Below are positions 52,805 through 61,657 of a stretch of DNA of 64,000 bases, in pieces. Source of the stretch: Bradyrhizobium sp. 132 (GTDB lineage Bacteria; Pseudomonadota; Alphaproteobacteria; Rhizobiales; Xanthobacteraceae); NCBI RefSeq assembly GCF_023074185.1, contig NZ_JADPKY010000094.1, positions 124,001 to 188,000 on the forward strand, given 5' to 3'. The position numbers and the translations under genes are program-made. Positions within the stretch are counted from its first letter, which is position 1. Every line of letters begins with the position of its first letter. The notes under the pieces were generated by a model that worked only from the letters and a program-made list of their open reading frames with translations, did not search any database and had not been told where the DNA came from.

Positions 52805-53338
52805 ATGTCCGACAACGATCAACTCGACCTGTTTTCACCCGCGCAACGGCGCGAGCGTGTCGTGGACTGGCAAGTGCCCGCGCCGGTCGCAAAGGCGGCC
52901 ATGGGGCTATCGGGCATGGATGCGATGATGGGCATCCGCGACGGCCGCTTGCCGCCGCCACCTTTTGCAAAACTGATCGGCTTCACCATGGCCGTGGTCG
53001 AACCGGGCCGGATCGTGATGGAACTGGAGCCGCGCGAAGATCTCGAAAATACCATCGGCCTGCTGCACGGGGCGACCGCCGCGGCGCTGATCGATACTGC
53101 CATGGGCTGTGCGATCTCGACCCGGTTGGAGGCCGGGCAGAGCTCGGTCACTCTCGACCTGAAAATGACCTTCCTGCGTCCGCTCTCGGTCCGTTCCGGG
53201 CTGATCTCGGCCGAAGGCAAAGTGATCAAGCTGGGACGCCAGAGCAGCTACGCCGAAGGTTTTGTGCGCGACGGCAAGGGGGCGCTTGCGGTCCATGCAA
53301 CTGCAACCTTTTCGATGATCGGCAATATCTTAACATGA
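52805..53338 (+). CDS. PaaI-family hotdog thioesterase
   Basis: 177 residues from the ATG at 52805, six bases after GGAG; a GTG two codons earlier is less likely. The hotdog core is NTIGLLHGATAAALIDTAMGCAISTRLEAGQSSVTLDLKMTFLRPL, with HGA in place of the more usual HGG, an Asp in LIDTAMG as the expected catalytic acid, and a C-terminal YAEGFVRDGKGALAVHATATFSM. It hydrolyses acyl-CoA or aryl-CoA esters. It precedes a TetR regulator gene on the same strand by 64 bp. The 18-bp palindrome upstream suggests regulation by that protein. Confidence 0.88.
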   Translation: MSDNDQLDLFSPAQRRERVVDWQVPAPVAKAAMGLSGMDAMMGIRDGRLPPPPFAKLIGFTMAVVEPGRIVMELEPREDLENTIGLLHGATAAALIDTAMGCAISTRLEAGQSSVTLDLKMTFLRPLSVRSGLISAEGKVIKLGRQSSYAEGFVRDGKGALAVHATATFSMIGNILT

Positions 53339-53402
53339 ATTAATGCGCCGCCTGCTCCATTTCTGTGTTATGAGATGATCTTCGACATTCAATGAGACCA
53401 GC

Positions 53403-54023
53403 ATGCGCTATTCCCGGGAACACAAGCAGGAAACACACGACCGTATCGTGAAGAAGGCTTCCGTGCGGCTGCGCGAAAAGGGCGCCCACGGCATTGGCGT
53501 CGCCGACCTCATGAAGGAAGCGGGCCTGACCCATGGCGGCTTCTACGCGCATTTCGATTCTCGCGAGGCGCTGGTGATCGAGGCGTTTGGCTACGCCATG
53601 GATCGCGGGATGGACCATTGGCGCAAGATCACCGACGAGGTCGCGCCGGAGAAGCGGCTGGCGCTGATCGCGGAAGCCTATCTCTCAGCGCTCCATCGCG
53701 ACAATCCCGGCCATGGTTGCTCGATCCCCGCGCTCGGCGCCGAGATCGCCCGCGAGAGCCCGAAAACGCGAAAGGCCTTTGCCGGCAAGCTCGACGAGAT
53801 GATCGAGATGATGACCGACTTCATCCCGAACCTCCCGCGCAAGGCAGCGCGCAAGCAGGCAATCGCGACGCTGACCACCATGGCCGGCACCATGCTGCTG
53901 GCGCGCATCGCCGGCTCGAGCGAGCTGTCGGACGAGGTGCTGAAGACGGGCAGGGAGAGCGCGCTGGATGGCGCGCGCCGTGAGCCGAAGACTGCGGCGG
54001 CGAAGAAGGCGAAGCAGAATTAG
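53403..54023 (+). CDS. TetR/AcrR-family transcriptional regulator
   Basis: 206 residues. The N-terminal helix-turn-helix is at about residues 8-55: THDRIVKKASVRLREKGAHGIGVADLMKEAGLTHGGFYAHFDSREALVIEAF in outline, with the usual GxxxxxxA and FYxHFxxxxxL positions. The helical ligand domain follows, with a HGCSIPALGAEIAR motif common in one TetR subgroup (Cys near residue 105). The C-terminal tail is Lys/Ala-rich. It is probably co-transcribed with the thioesterase. It may bind the 18-bp palindrome and an acyl-CoA-like ligand, which is inference. It converges on the LysR gene, with a type A repeat between. Confidence 0.9.
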   Translation: MRYSREHKQETHDRIVKKASVRLREKGAHGIGVADLMKEAGLTHGGFYAHFDSREALVIEAFGYAMDRGMDHWRKITDEVAPEKRLALIAEAYLSALHRDNPGHGCSIPALGAEIARESPKTRKAFAGKLDEMIEMMTDFIPNLPRKAARKQAIATLTTMAGTMLLARIAGSSELSDEVLKTGRESALDGARREPKTAAAKKAKQN

Positions 54024-54043
54024 CGACAGCCAGAGGCTCCAGG

Positions 54044-54150
54044 CCTCATCCTGAGGAGACCGCGAAGCGGTCGTCTCGAAGGATGGTCGCGGGTGAGATA
54101 CCGGCCTCTATGGTTCGAGACGGCGCTGCGCGCCTCCTCACCATGAGGAT
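54044..54150. repeat. Palindromic intergenic repeat, type A copy 3
   Basis: CCTCATCCTGAGGAGACCGC and its partner TGCGCGCCTCCTCACCATGAGG, with GTCTCGAAGGATGG and ATGGTTCGAGACGGC in the inner arms, form two inverted halves about 30 bp apart. It lies between the convergent tetR and lysR genes, 20 bp after one stop and 30 bp after the other, the same context as copy 1. Confidence 0.8.
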
Positions 54151-54180
54151 CTGGCAGTTGGGCTCTCAACACCCCCGAAT

Positions 54181-55089
54181 TCACCGCCCCGCGAACAGCG
54201 CCCGCTCGCGCTCGACGATCTCGCTGATGTAATCCGCCACAGCCCTGATCCGCGCGAGGTCCTTGCTGTCGGCGTGCATCAGCATCCAGAAGGTGCGGGT
54301 GATCGAGACCTCTTCCGTCAGTACCGCAATCAGCTGCGGATAGTCGGCCGCCATGAAGTGCGGCAGGACAGCGATACCGAAGCCCGCGAGCGTGGCATTG
54401 AGCTGCGCGATCAGATTGGCGCTGCGCAAGCGTGCGGAGATCTTCGGCGACACCTGCGGCAGATAATCGAGCTCGGGCGTGAACAGCAGCTCCTCGATAT
54501 AGCCGACGAAGCGGTGTTGCGGCAGGACCTCGCGCGAGGTGATTTTCGGGAAACGATCGAGATAGGCGGGCGCGGCATAGAGCCCGAGGCGGTAGTCGAG
54601 CAGTTTGCGGCCGACGATGCGGCCTTCCTTCGGCATGGTCAGGCTGATGGCAATATCGGCCTCGCGCTTGGAGAGGCTGAACAGCCGCGCGGTCGCGACC
54701 AGTTGCAGATCGAGGTCGGGATAGCGGTCGGCGAAGGGCGCGAGCCGCGGCGCCAGGAACGCAGTCCCAAAACCGTCGGGCGCGCCGATCCGCACCGTGC
54801 CGGTCAGCCGGGCCACGGAGCCGCCAACCTGCTCCTGGTTGGCGACGATGGTCGATTCCATGGCCTCCGCGCTGTCGGCGACGCGCTGCCCGGCCTCCGT
54901 CAGGAGGTAGCCGGTCTTGCGCCGGTCAAACAGCTTTGCCGAGAGGTGCTTCTCCAGCCGGTCGACGCGGCGGATGACGGTGGCATGGTCGACGCCGAGC
55001 TGTTTTGCCGCAGCCGAAACCGAGCCGCCCCGCACGATGGCCAGCACAAAGCGGAAGTCGTCCCAGTCGATAGCGCCTTGATCCAGCAT
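54181..55089 (-). CDS. LysR-family transcriptional regulator of the valine-catabolic cluster
   Basis: 302 residues from the ATG at 55089 (MLDQGAIDWDDFRF), the usual LysR length; upstream in-frame starts would run into the divergent operator. The winged HTH is at about residues 8-65 (FRFVLAIVRGGSVSAAAKQLGVDHATVIRRVDRLEKHL in outline). The effector domain starts near residue 90 (LTGTVRIGAPDGFGTAFLAPRLAPF). It diverges from mmsA, and the inverted repeat AATCCTAT-N13-ATAGGATT lies between the two starts. This is the classic arrangement of a LysR regulator and its target. Confidence 0.92.
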   Translation of the reverse strand: MLDQGAIDWDDFRFVLAIVRGGSVSAAAKQLGVDHATVIRRVDRLEKHLSAKLFDRRKTGYLLTEAGQRVADSAEAMESTIVANQEQVGGSVARLTGTVRIGAPDGFGTAFLAPRLAPFADRYPDLDLQLVATARLFSLSKREADIAISLTMPKEGRIVGRKLLDYRLGLYAAPAYLDRFPKITSREVLPQHRFVGYIEELLFTPELDYLPQVSPKISARLRSANLIAQLNATLAGFGIAVLPHFMAADYPQLIAVLTEEVSITRTFWMLMHADSKDLARIRAVADYISEIVERERALFAGR

Positions 55090-55123
55090 TTTCGCACATC
55101 TATGGTGCATTATCTCAGACTTG

Positions 55124-55152
55124 AATCCTATAAAATGCAGGTTGATAGGATT
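55124..55152. promoter_or_regulatory. Inverted-repeat operator between lysR and mmsA
   Basis: AATCCTAT (55124-55131) and ATAGGATT (55145-55152) are a perfect 8-bp inverted repeat 13 bp apart, a spacing like the T-N11-A boxes of LysR-type regulators. It lies 35 bp upstream of the lysR start and 41 bp upstream of mmsA, so one dimer pair could control both. Confidence 0.7.
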
Positions 55153-55192
55153 TGTCAAAGCGATCGTGCTCGACTTCCAGGGAGATCATTCC

Positions 55193-56689
55193 ATGCGTTC
55201 AATCGGACATTTCATCGGCGGCAGGGAGGTCAAGGGCACATCGGGCCGCACCGCCGACGTTTTCGAGCCGATGACCGGTGACGTCCAGGGCAAGGTAGCG
55301 CTGGCGTCCAAAGCCGAGGTCCGCGCTGCCGTCGAGAACGCCCGCGCCGCGCAGCCGGAATGGGCCGCGACCAACCCGCAGCGCCGTGCCCGCGTGATGA
55401 TGAAATTCGTCGAGCTGGTGCAGCGCGACTACGACAAGCTTGCCGAGATGCTGGCGCGTGAGCACGGCAAGACCGTGCCCGACGCCAAGGGCGACATCCA
55501 GCGCGGCCTCGAAGTCGCGGAATTCGCCTGCGGCATCCCGCATCTGATGAAGGGCGAATACACCGAAGGCGCCGGACCCGGCATCGACATCTACTCCATG
55601 CGCCAGGCGCTCGGCGTCGTCGCCGGCATCACGCCGTTCAATTTCCCGGCGATGATCCCGATGTGGAAGTTCGCCCCCGCGATCGCCTGTGGCAACGCCT
55701 TCATCCTGAAGCCGTCGGAGCGCGATCCCGGCGTGCCGATGATGCTGGCCGCGCTGATGATCGAGGCGGGCCTGCCGGCTGGCATCCTCAACGTCGTCAA
55801 CGGCGACAAGGAAGCGGTCGACGCCATCCTCGACGATCCCGACATCAAGGCCGTCGGCTTCGTCGGCTCCACGCCGATCGCGCAATACATCTACGAGCGT
55901 GCCGCGCAGACCGGCAAGCGCTGCCAGTGTTTTGGCGGCGCCAAGAACCACGCCATCATCATGCCCGATGCCGACATGGATCAGGCCGTCGACGCACTGA
56001 TCGGCGCCGGCTACGGTTCGGCCGGCGAACGCTGCATGGCCGTCTCGGTGGCCGTGCCCGTCGGCAAGTCCGCCGCCGACCGCCTGATGGAAAAGCTGAT
56101 CCCGCGCGTCGAGTCGCTCAAGATCGGCACCTCGATCGATCCGTCGGCCGATTACGGTCCGCTGGTGACGCGCGAGGCGGTCGAGAAGGTCAAGGGCTAT
56201 ATCGATATCGGCATCAAGGAAGGCGCGACGCTCGCCGTCGACGGCCGCGGCTTCAAGATGCAGGGCTACGAGAACGGTTTCTATCTCGGCGGTTCGCTGT
56301 TCGACAACGTCACCAAGGACATGCGGATCTACAAGGAAGAGATCTTTGGTCCCGTGCTCTCGGTCGTGCGCGCGCACGACTACAAGGAAGCGCTGGCGCT
56401 GCCGTCCGAGCATGACTACGGCAACGGTGTTGCGATCTTCACCCGCGACGGCGATGCCGCACGCGACTTCGCGGCCAAGGTCAATGTCGGCATGGTCGGC
56501 ATCAACGTGCCGATCCCTGTGCCGATCGCCTACTACACCTTCGGCGGCTGGAAGAAGTCCGGCTTCGGCGATCTCAACCAGCACGGCCCGGATTCAGTCC
56601 GCTTCTACACCAAGACCAAGACGGTGACCTCGCGCTGGCCGTCCGGCGTCAAGGAAGGCGCGGAGTTCTCGATTCCGCTGATGAAGTAA
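55193..56689 (+). CDS. mmsA: Methylmalonate-semialdehyde dehydrogenase (CoA-acylating)
   Basis: 498 residues from the ATG at 55193 (MRSIGHFIGGREVKG), with CAGGGAGATC upstream; 24 extra in-frame codons upstream would run through the operator. The ALDH fold has GVVAGITPFNFPAMIPMWKFAPAIACGNAF and FVGSTPIAQYIYE. The catalytic Cys is in GSAGERCMAVSVAVPVG, and the FGGAKNHAIIMPDAD segment is typical of MmsA. It converts methylmalonate semialdehyde to propionyl-CoA (or malonate semialdehyde to acetyl-CoA) with NAD and CoA, in valine and inositol breakdown. It is the first gene of the cluster. Confidence 0.95.
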   Translation: MRSIGHFIGGREVKGTSGRTADVFEPMTGDVQGKVALASKAEVRAAVENARAAQPEWAATNPQRRARVMMKFVELVQRDYDKLAEMLAREHGKTVPDAKGDIQRGLEVAEFACGIPHLMKGEYTEGAGPGIDIYSMRQALGVVAGITPFNFPAMIPMWKFAPAIACGNAFILKPSERDPGVPMMLAALMIEAGLPAGILNVVNGDKEAVDAILDDPDIKAVGFVGSTPIAQYIYERAAQTGKRCQCFGGAKNHAIIMPDADMDQAVDALIGAGYGSAGERCMAVSVAVPVGKSAADRLMEKLIPRVESLKIGTSIDPSADYGPLVTREAVEKVKGYIDIGIKEGATLAVDGRGFKMQGYENGFYLGGSLFDNVTKDMRIYKEEIFGPVLSVVRAHDYKEALALPSEHDYGNGVAIFTRDGDAARDFAAKVNVGMVGINVPIPVPIAYYTFGGWKKSGFGDLNQHGPDSVRFYTKTKTVTSRWPSGVKEGAEFSIPLMK

Positions 56690-56704
56690 GGCTGTAGCCC
56701 AGCC

Positions 56705-56789
56705 CGTCATGCGAGCGTAGCGAAGCAATCCAGACTTTCTCCTCGGACACACTGGATTGCTTCGTCGCTTCGCTCCTCGCAATGACGAG
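56705..56789. repeat. Inverted intergenic repeat, type B copy 2
   Basis: The left arm CGTCATGCGAGCGTAGCGA then AGCAATCCAGAC and right arm CTGGATTGCTTCGTCGC then CTCGCAATGACG repeat the pattern at 17953-18039. The right arms are nearly identical between copies. It begins 16 bp after the mmsA stop and ends 18 bp before the acyl-CoA dehydrogenase start, so it sits inside an otherwise compact gene cluster. Confidence 0.85.
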
Positions 56790-56807
56790 AACAGTGAGCA
56801 GCCCATC

Positions 56808-57953
56808 ATGCAGTTCGCTTTGAACGAGGATCAGATCGCGGTTCGCGACATGGCGTTGGCGTTTGCGGCTTCGAGGATCGCGCCGCACGCGCTACGCTGG
56901 GACGAGGAGAAACATTTTCCCGTCGAAACCATGCGCGAGGCCGCCACGCTCGGCATGGGCGGCATCTACATCCGCGAGGATGTCGGCGGCTCCGCCATGA
57001 CGCGGTTCGACGCGGCGCTGATTTTTGAGGCGCTGGCGACGGGCTGTCCGACCACCTCGGCTTTCATCTCCATCCACAACATGGCGTCCTGGATGATCGA
57101 TGCCTACGGCAGCGACACCCAGCGCCACACATGGTTGCCAAAGCTCTGCACCATGGAGCTGATTGCGAGCTACTGCCTGACCGAGCCCGGCGCCGGCTCG
57201 GACGCTGCAGCGCTGCGCACCCGCGCCGTGCGTGACGGCGATCATTATGTGCTGAACGGCCAGAAGCAGTTCATCTCCGGCGCCGGCGGCACTGATCTCC
57301 TGGTCGCGATGGTGCGCACCGGTGGCGATGGTCCCGGCGGCATCTCGACCCTAGTCATCGACGGCAAGACGCCGGGCGTCTCGTTCGGCGCCAACGAGCG
57401 CAAGATGGGCTGGAACGCGCAGCCGACCCGCGCCGTGATTTTCGAGAACGCCCGCGTGCCGGTCGCCGATCGCTTAAGCGAAGAGGGCGTCGGCTTCAAG
57501 ATTGCGATGGCCGGTCTCGACGGCGGACGTCTCAACATCACGGCATGCTCGCTCGGTGGTGCGCAGACCGCGTTCGACAAGGCGCGTTCCTACATGAAAG
57601 AGCGCAAAGCCTTCGGCAAGCGCCTAGACGAATTCCAGGCGCTGCAATTCCGCCTCGCCGACATGGCAATCGAGCTCGAGGCCGCGCGCACATTCTTGTG
57701 GCGCGCAGCGGCGGCGCTGGACCGCAAGGACCCGGACGCCACCATGCTGTGTGCCATGGCCAAGCGTTTTGGGACCGACGCCGGCTTCGAGGTCGCCAAC
57801 CAGGCGCTCCAGCTCCATGGCGGCTACGGTTACCTCAGCGAATACGGGATCGAGAAGATCGTGCGCGATTTGCGGGTGCACCAGATCCTCGAAGGCACCA
57901 ATGAAATCATGCGGCTCATCGTCGCGCGCAAACTGATCGAGGGCGGGCGATGA
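56808..57953 (+). CDS. Acyl-CoA dehydrogenase (isobutyryl-CoA dehydrogenase-like)
   Basis: 381 residues from the ATG at 56808 (MQFALNEDQIAVRDMALAFA); the frame extends upstream into the repeat. Signatures include FAD-binding YCLTEPGAGSDAAALRT and QFISGAGGTDLLVAMVRTGG, and at the C-terminus QALQLHGGYGYLSEYGIEKIVRDLRVHQILEGTNEIMRLIVAR. The catalytic Glu is expected in EGTNEI. It introduces a double bond into a branched acyl-CoA with transfer to ETF. In this cluster the likely substrate is isobutyryl-CoA from valine. It overlaps the next gene by 4 bp. Confidence 0.93.
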   Translation: MQFALNEDQIAVRDMALAFAASRIAPHALRWDEEKHFPVETMREAATLGMGGIYIREDVGGSAMTRFDAALIFEALATGCPTTSAFISIHNMASWMIDAYGSDTQRHTWLPKLCTMELIASYCLTEPGAGSDAAALRTRAVRDGDHYVLNGQKQFISGAGGTDLLVAMVRTGGDGPGGISTLVIDGKTPGVSFGANERKMGWNAQPTRAVIFENARVPVADRLSEEGVGFKIAMAGLDGGRLNITACSLGGAQTAFDKARSYMKERKAFGKRLDEFQALQFRLADMAIELEAARTFLWRAAAALDRKDPDATMLCAMAKRFGTDAGFEVANQALQLHGGYGYLSEYGIEKIVRDLRVHQILEGTNEIMRLIVARKLIEGGR

Positions 57954-59017
57954 GTGGTGTGGAAGAGCACGATCTGGTCGCACGGGTCGAAGGCTCGGCC
58001 GGCATTATCAGGCTCAACCGTCCGAAGGCGATCAACGCCGTGACGCTGGAGATGTTTCGCGGCATCGACAAGGCGCTCGACCGTTTTGAGGCCGATCCTG
58101 CCGTTGCCGTGATCGTGCTGGAAGGTGCCGGCGAGCGCGGCCTGTGTGCCGGCGGCGACATCCGCGCGCTCTGGGAGAGCTCGAAGGTCGACGGCGATCT
58201 CGGCAAGATTCTGTGGCGGGAGGAGTACATCCTCAACGCCCGGATCAAGAAATTCCCAAAACCCTATGTCGCTTTCATGGACGGCATCGTGATGGGCGGC
58301 GGCGTCGGGCTCTCGGCCCATGCGAGCCATCGAATCGTCACCGAGCGCACCAGGCTCGCGATGCCCGAGGTCGGGCTCGGTTTCTTCCCCGATGTCGGCG
58401 GCACCTATCTGTTGTCACGCTCGCCGGGCGAGATCGGCACCTATTTTGGTCTCACCGGCCAGACCATGAACGGCCCCGACGCCATCCATGCGAAATTCGC
58501 CGATGCCGTGGTGCCGGTTGCCAAATGGCCGGGGCTGCGCGAGGCACTGACCAAGGTTCGCCAGGGCGTGACCGCGGCTGATGTGAGCAAGTTGATCAAC
58601 GGTTTTGCCACAGGCGAGGCCGCGGGGCCGGTGGCAGCCAGGCAGGCGACGATCGACGCATTGTTCGGCTTCGACCGCATGGAGGACATCGTCGCTGCGC
58701 TCAAGCACGACGGCTCGGAGTTCGCCCATGCGACATTGAAGACGCTCAATGAAAAGTCACCGCGCGGCATGGTGGTGACGCTCAAGCTTTTGCGGCTCGC
58801 GCGCGCGGCGGCGAGCCTGGAGGAGTGCTTGGCGCGCGAATATCGCGCCGCGCTGGAAGTCTTCCGCAGCGACGATTTTCGCGAGGGCGTACGCGCCGCC
58901 GTAATCGACAAGGACCGCAATCCGACCTGGTCGCCGCCGCGCATCGAGGATGTCACGCCGGACCTGCTTGCGCCGTATCTCACCGAGATTGGCGCCGACG
59001 AATTGAAGTTCAACTAA
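57950..59017 (+). CDS. 3-Hydroxyisobutyryl-CoA hydrolase (HIBCH-like)
   Basis: 355 residues, longer than plain crotonases (about 260), as is usual for HIBCH. The oxyanion hole is in CAGGDIRALWES, the second motif is YVAFMDGIVMGGGVGLSAHASHRIVTERTRLAMPEVGLGFFPDVGGTYLL, with the catalytic Glu in MPEV and Asp in FFPD. The long C-terminal domain ends near ESVDIAPYLTE-like LAPYLTEIGADE. It releases 3-hydroxyisobutyrate from its CoA ester, avoiding toxic methacrylyl-CoA build-up. The ATGA overlap couples it to the acyl-CoA dehydrogenase, and mmsB starts 31 bp later. Confidence 0.92.
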   Translation: MSGVEEHDLVARVEGSAGIIRLNRPKAINAVTLEMFRGIDKALDRFEADPAVAVIVLEGAGERGLCAGGDIRALWESSKVDGDLGKILWREEYILNARIKKFPKPYVAFMDGIVMGGGVGLSAHASHRIVTERTRLAMPEVGLGFFPDVGGTYLLSRSPGEIGTYFGLTGQTMNGPDAIHAKFADAVVPVAKWPGLREALTKVRQGVTAADVSKLINGFATGEAAGPVAARQATIDALFGFDRMEDIVAALKHDGSEFAHATLKTLNEKSPRGMVVTLKLLRLARAAASLEECLAREYRAALEVFRSDDFREGVRAAVIDKDRNPTWSPPRIEDVTPDLLAPYLTEIGADELKFN

Positions 59018-59048
59018 TCAACGAAACGCATCACGGGAGGACATCGAG

Positions 59049-59939
59049 ATGGCCACGATTGCATTCATCGGTCTCGGCAACATGGGCGGCCCGATGGCGG
59101 CCAATCTGGTCAAAGCCGGCCACAAGGTGGTGGCCTTCGATCTCGCCGAGGGCTCGCGCAACCAGGCCAAGGCCGATGGCGCCGGCATAGCCGACAGCGC
59201 GGCGGGCGCAGTGAAGGGCGCTGATGTGGTCGTCACGATGCTGCCCGCCGGCAAGCACGTTCTCGGCGTGTGGGGCGAGGTCGTTCCTGCGATGTCCAAG
59301 GGCGCGCTGATCATCGATAGTTCCACCATCGACGTCGAGAGTGCAAGGCAGGCGCATGCGCTGGCCACCAAGAGCGGCGTGCTCGCGGTCGATGCGCCGG
59401 TCTCCGGTGGCACCGGTGGCGCCAAGGGTGCGACGCTCACTTTCATGTGCGGCGGCGAGGAGCGCGCATTTGCGGCGGCCAAGCCGGTGCTGGAGAAGAT
59501 GGGCAAGAAGATCGTCCATTGCGGCGGCGCCGGCGCTGGCCAGGCGGCAAAGATCTGCAACAACATGATCCTCGGCATTTCCATGATCGCGGTGAGCGAA
59601 GCCTTTGCGTTGGCTGAGAAGCTCGGCCTCTCGCATCAGGCGCTGTTCGACGTCGCCTCGACCTCGTCGGGCCAGTGCTGGTCGCTCACGACCTATTGCC
59701 CGGTGCCGGGACCGGTGCCGACCTCACCGGCCAACAACGACTATAAGCCGGGTTTTGCCTCGGCGCTGATGGTAAAGGATCTGACGCTGGCGCAGGACGC
59801 CGCCAAGGCCGCGGGTGCGGCGACGCCGCTCGGCAAGCATGCGCAGGAGATCTATCAGTCCTTCGACGCAGCCGGCCAGGGCGGGGTGGATTTTTCCGGA
59901 ATTATCAAGCACGTTAGGAGTCTGGCCGGGAAAGCTTGA
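59049..59939 (+). CDS. mmsB: 3-Hydroxyisobutyrate dehydrogenase
   Basis: 296 residues. The NAD-binding motif is FIGLGNMGGPMAANLVKAGH, the substrate motif DAPVSGGTGGAKGATL, and the catalytic Lys lies in GAGAGQAAKICNNMILGI, all typical of the beta-hydroxyacid dehydrogenase family. The C-terminal QDAAKAAGAATPLGKHAQEIY fits MmsB. It oxidises (S)-3-hydroxyisobutyrate to methylmalonate semialdehyde, which MmsA then handles. CACGGGAGGACATCGAG upstream supplies the ribosome-binding site. Its stop overlaps the ATG of the next gene (TGATG). Confidence 0.95.
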   Translation: MATIAFIGLGNMGGPMAANLVKAGHKVVAFDLAEGSRNQAKADGAGIADSAAGAVKGADVVVTMLPAGKHVLGVWGEVVPAMSKGALIIDSSTIDVESARQAHALATKSGVLAVDAPVSGGTGGAKGATLTFMCGGEERAFAAAKPVLEKMGKKIVHCGGAGAGQAAKICNNMILGISMIAVSEAFALAEKLGLSHQALFDVASTSSGQCWSLTTYCPVPGPVPTSPANNDYKPGFASALMVKDLTLAQDAAKAAGAATPLGKHAQEIYQSFDAAGQGGVDFSGIIKHVRSLAGKA

Positions 59940-61657
59940 TGACGACATTTCAGGAAGCGCGCGCGTTTCTGCTTCACAACCGCACGGACTACGAGACAGC
60001 GGTCAAGGACTTCCGCTGGCCCGATCCGGTTCCTTTCAACTGGGCGCTCGACTGGTTCGACGCCGAGCTGGCGGCGAATATTGACAGCAAGGATCGTCCT
60101 GCGATCTGGATTGTCGATGCCGCGCAGGACCGGCAGACCAAATTGTCTTTCGCGGCACTCTCGCGCCGCTCCAACCAGGTGGCGAACTTCCTGCGCGCGC
60201 AGGGCCTGAAGCGCGGCGATCATCTCCTGCTGCTGCTCGGCAATGTGGTTCCGCTGTGGGAGACCATGCTGGCTGCGATGAAGCTCGGCGTCGTCGTGAT
60301 TCCCGCCACCACGCTGCTCACGGCCGACGAACTCCGCGACCGGCTCGATCGCGGCAAGGCGAAGGCGGTGGTCGCCGCCGAGGATCAGGTCGCAAAATTC
60401 ACCAGCCTTGGTGCGGAGAACATCGTCCGCATTGTGGTCGGTGCGGCCTGCGACGGCTGGCTTGCCTATGACGGAGCGGCAAAAGCTTCGGAGCAATTCA
60501 CGCCTGACGGCCCGACCAACGCCGATGACGCGATGCTGCTCTATTTCACCTCGGGCACCACGGCAAAGCCAAAACTGGTGCGGCACAGCCAGCGCAGCTA
60601 TCCCGTCGGCCATCTCTCGACCATGTACTGGATCGGGTTGAAGCCTGGCGATGTCCATCTCAACATTTCCTCGCCCGGCTGGGCCAAGCACGCCTGGAGC
60701 TGTTTGTTCGCGCCGTGGAATGCGGGCGCGACCGTGTTTGTGGTCAACCAGCCGCGCTTCGACGCGAAGGGATTGCTTGCCACCATCGGCCGCTGCGGCG
60801 TCACCACGCTGTGCGCGCCGCCGACGGTGTGGCGGCTGTTCATCCAGGAGAACCTCGCAGCTTTCAAGGTGGCGTTGCGCGAGGTCTGCGGCGCGGGCGA
60901 GCCGCTCAACCCTGAAGTGATCGACCAGGTGCAGGCCGCCTGGGGCCTCACCATCCGCGACGGCTATGGCCAGACTGAAACGACCGCGCTCGCCGGCAAC
61001 TCGCCGGGGCAAAAGATCAAGGTCGGATCGATGGGCCGGCCCTTGCCGGGCTACCGCGTGCAGGTCAGCGACGCCGACGGCTATCCTGCCAGGGAAGGCG
61101 AGGTGGCGCTGCTGCTGGGCCGTGAGCGTCCCGCCGGCCTGATGCAGGGATATCAGGGCGACGACGGCGGGCTGTCCGGCACCGAAGGCGAACTCTATCG
61201 CAGCGGCGACGTCGTGTTCGAAGACGAGGATGGCTATCTCACGTTCGTCGGCCGCTCCGACGACGTGTTCAAATCCTCCGATTATCGCATCAGCCCGTTC
61301 GAGCTGGAGAGCGTGTTGCTCGAGCATGAGCTGGTGGCGGAAGCCGCCGTGGTGCCGAGCCCGGATCCGATCCGGCTCGCGGTTCCCAAGGCCTTCGTGC
61401 TGCTGACCGCGGGCGCGGAGCGATCGCCAGCGACGGCGCTCTCCATCTTCCAACATCTGCATACGCGCCTTGCGCCGTTCAAGCGCATCCGCCGCCTCGA
61501 AATCGTCACGGAGCTGCCGAAGACGATCTCAGGCAAGATCCGCCGCGTGCAGCTACGACGTCTCGAGCGCGACGACGACCGCAACGATCCCCTGCGCGGC
61601 CGGGAATTCCGGGAAGAGGATTTTCCGGAGCTGCCGAAAACACGGAGTGAGACCTAA
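59939..61657 (+). CDS. AMP-dependent acyl-CoA synthetase (ACSM/benzoate-CoA-ligase-like)
   Basis: 572 residues. The AMP-binding motif is LYFTSGTTAKPKLVRHSQRSYP, A5-type GYGQTETTALAGN, and the hinge region DGYLTFVGRSDDVFKSSDYRISPFELE is followed by the catalytic Lys motif TISGKIRRVQLR. It activates a carboxylic acid to acyl-AMP and then acyl-CoA. The N-terminal residues (AREYNWALDWFDAEL region) resemble the medium-chain/ACSM-type branch. It overlaps mmsB by 1 bp. In this cluster isobutyrate or a related short branched acid is a reasonable substrate, but this is inference. Confidence 0.9.
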   Translation: MTTFQEARAFLLHNRTDYETAVKDFRWPDPVPFNWALDWFDAELAANIDSKDRPAIWIVDAAQDRQTKLSFAALSRRSNQVANFLRAQGLKRGDHLLLLLGNVVPLWETMLAAMKLGVVVIPATTLLTADELRDRLDRGKAKAVVAAEDQVAKFTSLGAENIVRIVVGAACDGWLAYDGAAKASEQFTPDGPTNADDAMLLYFTSGTTAKPKLVRHSQRSYPVGHLSTMYWIGLKPGDVHLNISSPGWAKHAWSCLFAPWNAGATVFVVNQPRFDAKGLLATIGRCGVTTLCAPPTVWRLFIQENLAAFKVALREVCGAGEPLNPEVIDQVQAAWGLTIRDGYGQTETTALAGNSPGQKIKVGSMGRPLPGYRVQVSDADGYPAREGEVALLLGRERPAGLMQGYQGDDGGLSGTEGELYRSGDVVFEDEDGYLTFVGRSDDVFKSSDYRISPFELESVLLEHELVAEAAVVPSPDPIRLAVPKAFVLLTAGAERSPATALSIFQHLHTRLAPFKRIRRLEIVTELPKTISGKIRRVQLRRLERDDDRNDPLRGREFREEDFPELPKTRSET

